From Thermocaproicibacter sp002397355 (GTDB lineage: Bacteria > Bacillota > Clostridia > Oscillospirales > Acutalibacteraceae): a stretch of 17,484 nucleotides of DNA. The first letter of the stretch is position 1, and each line of letters opens with the position of its first letter. Where the stretch lies: NCBI GenBank assembly GCA_036830905.1, contig DAISNS010000039.1, positions 1 through 17,484 of the forward strand, given 5' to 3'. This document shows positions 1 through 6,533 of the stretch, in pieces. A program made the translations under genes and the position numbers. Below the pieces are notes generated by a model. That model searched no databases. It was not told the origin of the DNA and saw only the letters and a list, made by a program, of their open reading frames with translations.

Positions 1-1692
1 TGTAAAAAGTATCATCCGTTCCGGCCGATCCCGCTGCCGGACCGCACCTGGCCGGACAAGGTGATTACCCGGGCGCCGACGTGGTGCAGCGTCGACCTGC
101 GCGACGGCAACCAGGCGCTGGTCGATCCGATGAACCGGGAGGAGAAGCTGGAGTTTTTCCGGACGCTCGTGGACGTCGGCTTCAAGGAGATCGAGATCGG
201 CTTCCCTTCCGCTTCGGAGACGGAGTACGAGATCCTGCGCACCCTGATCGAGCGGGACCTCATCCCGGACGACGTGACGGTACAGGTGCTGGTGCAGGCG
301 CGCGAGCACCTCATCCGCAGGACGTTCGAGGCGATCCGCGGCGCGAAGAACGTGATCGTCCATTTTTACAACTCCACGTCCACCCTGCAGCGGAAGATCG
401 TTTTCCGCACCGACATGCAGGGCGTGACCGACATCGCCGTGGAGGGCGCGAAGCTCATCCGGCGGCTCACCGAAGAGGAGGCGGCCCGCACCGGCGCCAA
501 CATCCGTTACGAGTATTCGCCCGAGAGCTTCTCCGGCACCGAGGTCGGCAATTCCGTCCTCATCTGCCGGAAGGTGATGGAGGTGCTTCAGCCCACGCCG
601 GAGCGCAAGCTCATCTTCAATCTGCCGAACACCGTGGAGATGGCCACCCCGAACTGCTACGCCGACCAGATCGAGTACTTCTGCCGCCACATCCCGCGCC
701 GCGACAGCGTGATCGTCAGCATCCACCCGCACAACGACCGCGGCGAAGCCGTCGCGGCCACCGAGCTGGGGATCATGGCGGGCGCTGAGCGCGTGGAGGG
801 TACGCTGTTCGGGAACGGCGAGCGCACCGGCAACGCCGACGTCATGGTCGCGGCGATGAACCTGTATTCGCAGGGCGTGGACCCCGGCCTCGATTTTTCA
901 CGCCTCGGCGACGTGCGGCGCGTCTACGAGCGCTGTACGAAGATGCGTGTCCACGAGCGCCACCCGTATGCGGGCGACCTGGTCTTCACGGCGTTTTCCG
1001 GCTCGCACCAGGACGCCATCAGCAAGGGCGAGGCATATATGAAGTCCGGGGCCACGGAGTACTGGGAGGTTCCGTACCTGCCCATCGATCCGGCGGACGT
1101 CGGTCGCCAGTACGAACCGGTCATCCGCATCAACAGCCAGTCCGGCAAAGGCGGCGCGGCTTTCGTGATGCAGCAGAGCTTCGGCTACGAGCTGCCCAAG
1201 GCGATGCACCCGGAGTTCGGCGCGATGGTCAAGGCCGCCTGCGACAGGGCCGGCCGCGAGCTCCAGCCGGAGGAGGTCTACGAGGTTTTCCGCCGGAACT
1301 ATCTCGAGATCCGCGCGCCGTACGACCTGAAAAAGTACCGCCTGCACGACGAGAGCGGGGACGGGGACGCGCAGGTCCGTTTTGAGGGCGTCCTGCGCTT
1401 CGGCGGCGAGGACCACGCGGTCGAGGGCGCCGGAAACGGCCCGATCAGCGCGTTTTTCCACGCGCTGCGCAGCGTCGGCGTCACGCGGTACAAATTCGTC
1501 ACCTACCGTGAAAACGCGGTCACGTCCGGCGCGGAATCCCAGGCCGTCTCCTATATCCACCTGACGGCTCCGGACGGGACGCCCGCCTTCGGCGTCGGCA
1601 TCGACAACAACATCAGCCTCGCGTCCATCCGGGGCATCATCTGCGCCATCAACCGCGCGGAGCGGAAAAGGAAAGGGGAAGAAGCGGAATGA
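1..1692 (+). CDS. leuA: 2-isopropylmalate synthase (5' end cut by window)
   Basis: Condenses acetyl-CoA with 2-oxoisovalerate, the first committed step of leucine synthesis, in the cytoplasm. The frame is open from base 1, giving 563 visible residues. The visible N-terminus contains RPIPLPDRTWPDK, typical of the long (about 560-residue) LeuA class, so probably only a few residues are missing. The HMGL-like TIM barrel shows VDLRDGNQAL around residues 31-40 (metal-binding Asp and catalytic Arg), the metal-binding HPHND at 242-246, and GNGERTGNADV shortly after. The last ~110 residues fit the LeuA dimer domain, where leucine feedback inhibition occurs in this family. The stop overlaps the leuB start by four bases (ATGA), which indicates translational coupling. 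The true start, ribosome binding site and any leucine leader lie upstream of the window. Family assignment is firm; feedback control is family knowledge. Confidence 0.96.
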   Translation, partial: CKKYHPFRPIPLPDRTWPDKVITRAPTWCSVDLRDGNQALVDPMNREEKLEFFRTLVDVGFKEIEIGFPSASETEYEILRTLIERDLIPDDVTVQVLVQAREHLIRRTFEAIRGAKNVIVHFYNSTSTLQRKIVFRTDMQGVTDIAVEGAKLIRRLTEEEAARTGANIRYEYSPESFSGTEVGNSVLICRKVMEVLQPTPERKLIFNLPNTVEMATPNCYADQIEYFCRHIPRRDSVIVSIHPHNDRGEAVAATELGIMAGAERVEGTLFGNGERTGNADVMVAAMNLYSQGVDPGLDFSRLGDVRRVYERCTKMRVHERHPYAGDLVFTAFSGSHQDAISKGEAYMKSGATEYWEVPYLPIDPADVGRQYEPVIRINSQSGKGGAAFVMQQSFGYELPKAMHPEFGAMVKAACDRAGRELQPEEVYEVFRRNYLEIRAPYDLKKYRLHDESGDGDAQVRFEGVLRFGGEDHAVEGAGNGPISAFFHALRSVGVTRYKFVTYRENAVTSGAESQAVSYIHLTAPDGTPAFGVGIDNNISLASIRGIICAINRAERKRKGEEAE

Positions 1693-2762
1693 AAACGTAC
1701 CGCATCGTGCTTCTGAAGGGTGACGGCATCGGTCCGGAAATCGTGACGCAGGCGGCCCTCACGCTGCAAAAAGCCGGCGAAAGCTTCGGCTTCGGCTTCG
1801 ACTTCGACGACGCTCTGCTCGGCGGCTGCGCGATCGACGCGGGCGGTTCCCCGCTGCCCGAAGAGACCGTGGAAAAATGCCGGGCCGCCGACGCGGTGCT
1901 GCTCGGCGCGGTCGGCGGCCCGAAGTGGGACGCCCTGCCCGGGGACCGGCGCCCGGAAGCCGGTCTGCTCGGCATCCGCAAGGCGCTCGGCCTCTACGCC
2001 AATCTGCGCCCGGCCGTGATTTTCCGCCCGCTGCGCGGCGCCTCGCCGCTGAAGGACGGGATTATCGGCGACGGCCTCGACGTGATGATCGTGCGCGAGC
2101 TCACGGGGGGCATCTATTTCGGCGACCGCGGCCGCACGGTGGTGGACGGCGCGCCGGCGGCCTACGACACCGAAAAATATTCCGTGCCGGAAGTGGAGCG
2201 CATTGCGCGCGTCGCTTTTGAAACGGCACGGAAACGGAAGAAAAGGGTCTGCAGCGTCGATAAGGCGAACGTGCTCGAATCCTCGCGCCTCTGGCGCGCC
2301 GTCGTCGCCCGCGTCCGGCGGGAGCAGTTCCCCGACGTGGCGCTGACCAACCTGTATGTGGACAACTGCGCGATGCAGCTCGTGCGCGACCCGGGGCAGT
2401 TCGACGTGATCGTCACCAGCAATATGTTCGGGGACATCCTTTCGGACGAGGCTTCCATGATCAGCGGCTCCATCGGGATGCTGCCCTCCGCGAGCCTCGG
2501 CGCGGGGAAGGCCGGCCTTTACGAACCGATCCACGGCTCGGCGCCGGACATCGCCGGAACCGGCGCCGCCAACCCGCTTGCCGCGATCCTCTCCGGCGCC
2601 ATGATGCTGCGGCTTTCGCTGGATCGGCCCGATGCCGCCAGGGCGGTGGAGGACGCCGTCTCCGCGGCGCTGGAAACCGTGCGCACGCCGGACATCTGGA
2701 CGCAGGGGACGAAAAAGGTCGACTGCGGGGAAATGGGCGCGGCGGTGCGCAGCTTTCTCTGA
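1689..2762 (+). CDS. leuB: 3-isopropylmalate dehydrogenase
   Basis: Oxidatively decarboxylates 3-isopropylmalate with NAD+ in leucine synthesis. The 357-residue length is normal for LeuB. Visible motifs are GDGIGPEIV (11-19), the substrate-binding VRELTGGIYFG (135-145), the catalytic Lys192 in SVDKANVLESS, metal-binding Asp225 (YVDN), Asp249 and Asp253 (FGDILSDEAS), and the NAD-loop region YEPIHGSAPDIAGTGAANP (278-296). The TGGIYFG signature favours LeuB over isocitrate or tartrate dehydrogenase. The ATG overlaps the leuA stop (ATGA), and the AAGGGGAAG stretch just before it can serve as ribosome binding site. The leuC and leuD isomerase genes are not in the window. The next gene is convergent, 25 bp away, with no obvious hairpin terminator between. 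Confidence 0.97.
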   Translation: MKTYRIVLLKGDGIGPEIVTQAALTLQKAGESFGFGFDFDDALLGGCAIDAGGSPLPEETVEKCRAADAVLLGAVGGPKWDALPGDRRPEAGLLGIRKALGLYANLRPAVIFRPLRGASPLKDGIIGDGLDVMIVRELTGGIYFGDRGRTVVDGAPAAYDTEKYSVPEVERIARVAFETARKRKKRVCSVDKANVLESSRLWRAVVARVRREQFPDVALTNLYVDNCAMQLVRDPGQFDVIVTSNMFGDILSDEASMISGSIGMLPSASLGAGKAGLYEPIHGSAPDIAGTGAANPLAAILSGAMMLRLSLDRPDAARAVEDAVSAALETVRTPDIWTQGTKKVDCGEMGAAVRSFL

Positions 2763-2787
2763 ACCAAAAGACGGAGAAAGCGCGAGG

Positions 2788-3612
2788 TCACGCGTCCGGG
2801 CGGGAAGGCTCCTGCCGCGCTTCCTCCGCCGGCCCCGCCGCCTTGACGTATCGGACGAATGCGAAGCTGTTTTCTTTTTTCACCGTCCCGCTCAGATAGC
2901 GGTAGATCTCGTCGCGCAGCCTGCGCCTCGCCTCCCTTTTGGAGACCGTCCGGTCCGGGTAAACCGGCTTGCCGATGACGACGGTCGCCAGGGGAGGCAG
3001 ATTTTTGAGAAACCTCCGCGGCCGGTAGACCACGGCCGCGCCGACCACCGGCAGGTTCTCGCGCACGGGGTACGCGAAGGAACCGTCCCGGAACGGCCGG
3101 ACGCCGTTGTAATACTGCCAGACGTGCGCTTCCGGATAGACCATCACCGCCTGGCGGCGCGCGGCGCGCCCGTGGAGGCACGCGAGGAATCTTTTCCCGC
3201 CCGTCGGCGTCTGCGGCAGGGGGATCCCGCCCAGCATCTGCACCACGTTCCGCAGGCCGGGGATCGACACCGCGTCGGCCGAGGTGAGGATGCTGCATCT
3301 GCGAGGAAAAGAGATCAGCGTGGGGAAAAACGAATCCAGGAGCATGTTGGTGTGGTTCGCGTACAAAAAGAAGCCGCCGCGGAGCTTCCGAAGGTTCCGG
3401 CGGTTCCTCACCCGCAGACCGTATGTAATCTTGCAGAACAGAAAAACGAGCGGCGTCGCGACCAGGCGGTAAAGGAAAAAACCCGCCGCATTCCAGAGAA
3501 TGCCTTTATGCTCGTAAGGGAAATCGGCCTCGACCTTTTTCAATTTGATTTTCCCTTTCGACGGGGAGAAATCGTCGTTCCATTCGTCCCGGTAGCAGAC
3601 TGTCCTCTTCAT
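2788..3612 (-). CDS. PlsC-type 1-acyl-glycerol-phosphate acyltransferase family protein
   Basis: Probable membrane-associated acyltransferase acting on lysophospholipid or a related acceptor. The 274-residue protein has a hydrophobic segment at about 40-62 (LWNAAGFFLYRLVATPLVFL). It then has ANHTNMLLDSF (85-95), which corresponds to the catalytic NHxxxxD motif but with five rather than four residues between His87 and Asp93. VYPEAHVW (158-165) stands where PlsC proteins have the FPEG(T/E) substrate motif. I chose the ATG at 3612, preceded by GGAAAG eight bases upstream. A TTG at 3636 would add eight residues but has a poorer site. The gene lies 85 bp downstream of the dCMP deaminase gene on the same strand, so the two may be co-transcribed. 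The family call is good; substrate is not determinable here. Confidence 0.8.
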   Translation of the reverse strand: MKRTVCYRDEWNDDFSPSKGKIKLKKVEADFPYEHKGILWNAAGFFLYRLVATPLVFLFCKITYGLRVRNRRNLRKLRGGFFLYANHTNMLLDSFFPTLISFPRRCSILTSADAVSIPGLRNVVQMLGGIPLPQTPTGGKRFLACLHGRAARRQAVMVYPEAHVWQYYNGVRPFRDGSFAYPVRENLPVVGAAVVYRPRRFLKNLPPLATVVIGKPVYPDRTVSKREARRRLRDEIYRYLSGTVKKENSFAFVRYVKAAGPAEEARQEPSRPDA

Positions 3613-3697
3613 TCCGTTCACTTTCCAAATCTTCAAATTGAAATCCGGTTCCCCGCCGGATGGGACGGAAAATCAACCGGAAGCGCAGGGCGCGATG

Positions 3698-4186
3698 TCA
3701 GTAACCGAACCTCCCGCTCAGGGAGTCGTCGTTTTCCACCCAGGAGTTTACGTCCGTTACCGTAAACGCCGCTTTTCCCGTGCGCGCCACCACGCGGCGG
3801 ATGCCCGCGTTGATGATGAGGCGCTTGCACATGGAGCACGGCGCAGGGTTGGCGACGTACGCGCCCGTTTTTGCCTCCCGGCCCACCAGGTACAGCGTCG
3901 CTCCGATCATATCGCCGCGGGACGCCGAGATGATCGCGTTCATCTCGGCGTGGACGGAGCGGCACAGCTCGTAGCGTTCGCCGCGGGGCACGCCGAGCGT
4001 TTCCCGCACGCAGTAGCCGAGGTCGATACAGTTTTTCCGCCCCCGCGGCGCGCCGGTGTAGCCGGAAGAAACGATCTCATCGTGGTTCACGATGATGGCG
4101 CCGAAGTTCCGCCGCAGGCAGGTGCCGCGCTCCAGCACCGTTTCGGCGATGTCGAGGTAATAATTGGTCTTGTCTGTTCTCTGCAT
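3698..4186 (-). CDS. deoxycytidylate (dCMP) deaminase, ComEB-like
   Basis: Zinc-dependent deamination of dCMP to dUMP, which feeds dTMP synthesis. The 162-residue protein contains the cytidine-deaminase-fold zinc site: HAE at 79-81 (zinc His and catalytic Glu) and PCSMC, with Cys117 and Cys120 as the other ligands. SSGYTGAPRG (40-49) and CIDLGYCVRE (53-62) match the substrate-binding and Cys-rich insertion region of dCMP deaminases rather than tRNA adenosine or free cytidine deaminases. The ATG at 4186 is preceded by AAGGAG about 13 bases upstream, a slightly long spacing. It is divergent from rsmA and shares the 103-bp region between. Length and motifs resemble Bacillus ComEB; a role in competence should not be inferred. 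Confidence 0.9.
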   Translation of the reverse strand: MQRTDKTNYYLDIAETVLERGTCLRRNFGAIIVNHDEIVSSGYTGAPRGRKNCIDLGYCVRETLGVPRGERYELCRSVHAEMNAIISASRGDMIGATLYLVGREAKTGAYVANPAPCSMCKRLIINAGIRRVVARTGKAAFTVTDVNSWVENDDSLSGRFGY

Positions 4187-4217
4187 GGCGGGCTGACAGC
4201 TCCTTTTCCCTGAATGC

Positions 4218-4246
4218 GGGAGCGGGAATGGAATTTTCCCGTTCTC
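4218..4246. repeat. imperfect inverted repeat in the rsmA/dCMP deaminase divergent region
   Basis: CGGGAA (4223-4228) is inverted as TTCCCG (4236-4241). Pairing continues outward with two G-U wobbles to 4218/4246, giving an 11-bp imperfect stem with a 7-base loop. It overlaps the -35 side of the predicted rsmA promoter and would lie in any leader of the divergent deaminase transcript. There is no T run on either side, so a terminator is unlikely; an operator or an RNA hairpin are the options. Confidence 0.3.
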
Positions 4247-4257
4247 CGTGTTATAAT
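4229..4257 (+). promoter_or_regulatory. putative sigma-A promoter for rsmA
   Basis: A perfect TATAAT at 4252-4257 lies 17 bp after TGGAAT (4229-4234), a 3/6 match to TTGACA. Transcription would start near 4264, leaving a leader of about 26 bases before the rsmA start. The strong -10 makes the call credible despite the weak -35. Confidence 0.6.
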
Positions 4258-4289
4258 AGTACCATCAATTTCGGAGGATGGCGGCATCG

Positions 4290-5150
4290 ATGGATCTTTC
4301 AGATCTCGGCACGGTGCGGGCGGTTCTTGCCCGCCACGGTTTCCGGTTTTCCCGTTCCCTCGGGCAGAACTTCATCGTGGACCCGTCCGTCTGCCCGAGG
4401 ATGGCGGAGCTTTCCGGCGCGGGGCGCGGCGTGGGCGTCCTGGAGATCGGCCCCGGCGTGGGCGTGCTCACCAGGGAGCTCGCGGCCCGCGCGGAGAAAG
4501 TCGTCGCCGTGGAGCTGGACCGCGCGCTGGAGCCTGTGCTGCGCGAAACGCTGGCAGGCTGCCCCAACGTGAGGCTCGTGTGGGGCGACGTGAGGAAGCT
4601 CGACCTGAAAGAACTGCTCCGAAAGGAATTGGACGGCCTAAATGGAATCCTATGCGCCAATCTGCCGTATTATATCACTTCGCCGGTCATCCTGAGCGTC
4701 CTGGAAGAAAAAATCCCGTTTTCCTCCCTTACGGTGATGGTGCAGAAGGAAGCCGCGCAGCGGCTCTGCGCCGAGCCGGGCACGCGCGCGTGCGGCGCGG
4801 TGAGCGCCGCGGTGCGGTATTACGCGGAGCCCAGGATCCTGTTCGAGGTGGGGCGCGGCTGCTTTTTCCCCCGGCCGGACGTGGACTCCGCCGTGCTGCG
4901 CATGGACGTGCGCCGGGAGCCGCCCGTCCGGGTTCCGGACGAAAAGGCGTTTTTCCGGCTGGTGAAGGCGGCGTTCCTCATGCGGAGGAAAATGGCCGTC
5001 AACTCCATTTCGTCCGGCCTGGGCCTGCCGAAGGAGCGGGTGGCGGAAGCGTTCCGAAAGGCGGGGATCCCGGCCACGGCCCGCGCCGAAGAGCTGAGGA
5101 TGGACGGGCTTGCGGCGCTCGCGGGCCTGCTGTTGGGAAAGGAAACGTGA
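4290..5150 (+). CDS. rsmA: 16S rRNA (adenine1518-N6/adenine1519-N6)-dimethyltransferase
   Basis: RsmA/KsgA dimethylates two adjacent adenines in the helix-45 loop of 16S rRNA during late 30S maturation, using S-adenosylmethionine. The 286-residue protein starts with the family pattern FRFSRSLGQNFIVDP (18-32). The SAM-binding motif is LEIGPGVGVLT (51-61), the acidic ribose-binding strand VVAVELD (71-77), and the catalytic motif NLPYYITSP (124-132). The C-terminus has the small helical domain typical of KsgA/Dim1 (FFRLVKAAFLMRRKM). I chose the ATG at 4290, 12 bases after GGAGG. The in-frame ATG at 4278 directly abuts GGAGG and is too close to be used. Loss of this enzyme confers kasugamycin resistance in well-studied bacteria. 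The 75-residue membrane protein gene follows with overlap or a 5-base gap. Confidence 0.95.
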   Translation: MDLSDLGTVRAVLARHGFRFSRSLGQNFIVDPSVCPRMAELSGAGRGVGVLEIGPGVGVLTRELAARAEKVVAVELDRALEPVLRETLAGCPNVRLVWGDVRKLDLKELLRKELDGLNGILCANLPYYITSPVILSVLEEKIPFSSLTVMVQKEAAQRLCAEPGTRACGAVSAAVRYYAEPRILFEVGRGCFFPRPDVDSAVLRMDVRREPPVRVPDEKAFFRLVKAAFLMRRKMAVNSISSGLGLPKERVAEAFRKAGIPATARAEELRMDGLAALAGLLLGKET

Positions 5151-5155
5151 GAGCG

Positions 5156-5383
5156 ATGAGCGATGCTGTCGTTGCGAATGTCCTGTTTGGCGTCGGCTTT
5201 GTGCTGATGATCCTGTCCATGGTGCTGGGCCCGTTCGAGATCACCCGCTGGGCCGTCCTTTCGGCGTGCCTCGCCTGCTGCTTTGCCCTCGGCGCGGCGG
5301 CCATCGCGTTCCCCACCTGGGAGGAGCCGAAAGGGGAGCGGCCGGACGCGGAAAAAGAAAAGCGGGACGACCTCAATAAATGA
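5156..5383 (+). CDS. small two-helix membrane protein of unknown function
   Basis: A 75-residue protein I do not recognise. It has two hydrophobic segments, at about 5-25 (VVANVLFGVGFVLMILSMVL) and 33-52 (AVLSACLACCFALGAAAIAF), then a charged tail rich in Glu, Lys and Asp (EEPKGERPDAEKEKRDD). The likely topology is a helical hairpin with the tail in the cytoplasm. The ATG at 5156 is 13 bases after GGAAAGGA. An in-frame GTG at 5147 overlaps the rsmA stop (GTGA) and would add three residues; which start is used cannot be decided. Tight linkage suggests cotranscription with rsmA. Its last 11 bases overlap the end of the convergent minus-strand gene. Codon bias (G/C third positions) and the plausible topology support a real gene. 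Confidence 0.6.
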   Translation: MSDAVVANVLFGVGFVLMILSMVLGPFEITRWAVLSACLACCFALGAAAIAFPTWEEPKGERPDAEKEKRDDLNK

Positions 5384-6506
5384 TCGCCCCGTATTTCGAT
5401 GCAAGAGGTTCCAGGACTTCGCGTTCCACCGGAGACCGCGAATCCACGAGCAGCCGCCCCTGAAAATAGCGGAGCGCGGCTTCCAGGATGGTGGCGCTGT
5501 CCGCCAGCACGGCGATGGGGAGCCTGGCCACGGAGCCGTGCTTCCCCAGGAAAACGGCGTCGTCGACGCTTTCCACTTTGACCAGCGCGGCGGAAATCCG
5601 CTCGTCCTCCAGCGCGATCAGCTTGTCGCTGAGGGAAGTGGAGCAGGTGATCGGGCTGCTGAATTCGATGTCTTCGCCCAGGAAGAACACCTCGTGCTCC
5701 GTTGCGGCGATGTTGCCGCCCCGCCCTTCGGGAATCTCCGGAGGGCCGTATTTTTTTACCTGGTCGCACAGCGCCCGCAGATGAAGCGGCGTCGCGCCCT
5801 GCCCGCAGCCGACGAGCCGCACGCCCGCGTCCAGGAAGGGCCGCGCCGCTTCCGCGTACTGCGCGGGAGTCATGTCCGGCGCCGCGTCCGCAATCAGGAG
5901 GAGGGGGACGCTGGCGCAGGGGAACGCCTCGCGGACCGTTTCAAGAAGGTCCGCCCCGGGAATTCCGCGGAAGCCGACCGCTGCGGCCCCCATCGCCTGC
6001 AAGGTGACGAGCGCCGGGAGAAAGTCGCTCTGCGCGTCCCTGTCGGCGGCGTCTCTCAGGTCGCAGCAGGCGAGGACCGGAAGATTCGTCCCGCGGGCGG
6101 TCAGAATCGCCGCGCGCATATCCGCGAGGGACGTCTGCCGGTCCAGCAGCAGAAAATCCGCATTCGCTTCGCACACGGCCGAAACCTGGCCCCGGCGGAC
6201 GGCGCAGATGTCCTCGAAGTCGCTTTCCCCCGACGGGGGGACCAGCAGCCCGGTCGGCCCCAGGGCGCAGCCCGTTGCGGAAGCTCCGGCGGCGCGTGCG
6301 GCAGCTACCCGCGCGGCGGTGCGGGCCGTGCATTCCTCGTTGGAGGCCGCTTCCGGGAAAAAGACCGATTCGGTATCGGCGGCGGGAACGCACACGGCGT
6401 CCGCGCCGGCTTTTTTGCATTCATTTGCGCGGGAGGAAAACGTGTCCCCCCGCTCCGGTAAAATTCCGGCGTCGAACAGCAGAGGCAGCTCAGAGGGTAA
6501 GCCCAT
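5373..6506 (-). CDS. homocysteine methyltransferase (MetH N-terminal)-like protein, degenerate and short
   Basis: Residues 1-250 resemble the homocysteine-binding barrel of methionine synthase: ALGPTGLLVPP (81-91) matches the family's GPTG motif, and VGCGQGATPLHLRAL (231-245) aligns with the GGCCGTTPEHI zinc motif. Only Cys233 of that motif's Cys pair remains, and the upstream zinc Cys (family GxNC) reads GFRG at 178-181. Residues 275-377 resemble the first part of the pterin-binding domain (LPIAVLADSATILEAALRYF, then VDSRSP and a KYGA ending), but the protein stops at 377. Cobalamin-dependent enzymes continue through pterin and B12 domains to about 800 residues or more. No downstream remainder is visible; the adjacent sequence encodes the 75-residue membrane protein on the other strand. 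The start has a weak ribosome binding site. It lies 27 bp after argS and is probably in its operon. Catalytic activity is doubtful. Confidence 0.7.
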   Translation of the reverse strand: MGLPSELPLLFDAGILPERGDTFSSRANECKKAGADAVCVPAADTESVFFPEAASNEECTARTAARVAAARAAGASATGCALGPTGLLVPPSGESDFEDICAVRRGQVSAVCEANADFLLLDRQTSLADMRAAILTARGTNLPVLACCDLRDAADRDAQSDFLPALVTLQAMGAAAVGFRGIPGADLLETVREAFPCASVPLLLIADAAPDMTPAQYAEAARPFLDAGVRLVGCGQGATPLHLRALCDQVKKYGPPEIPEGRGGNIAATEHEVFFLGEDIEFSSPITCSTSLSDKLIALEDERISAALVKVESVDDAVFLGKHGSVARLPIAVLADSATILEAALRYFQGRLLVDSRSPVEREVLEPLASKYGAIIY

Positions 6507-6533
6507 ATCTGTATTGCACCGAGATCCTTTCGT

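Noticed and set aside
3643..3661. ATCCGG/CCGGAT hairpin between the dCMP deaminase and acyltransferase genes as a terminator
   Set aside because: Only a 6-bp stem with a 7-base loop; the following minus-strand sequence (TTTCAATTTG) is not a proper T run. Too weak to call.
5283..6461. 392-codon plus-strand open frame opposite the MetH-like gene
   Set aside because: Product is Arg/Gly/Pro-rich with no motif. The minus-strand frame shows real family motifs, so it was preferred even though that protein is degenerate.
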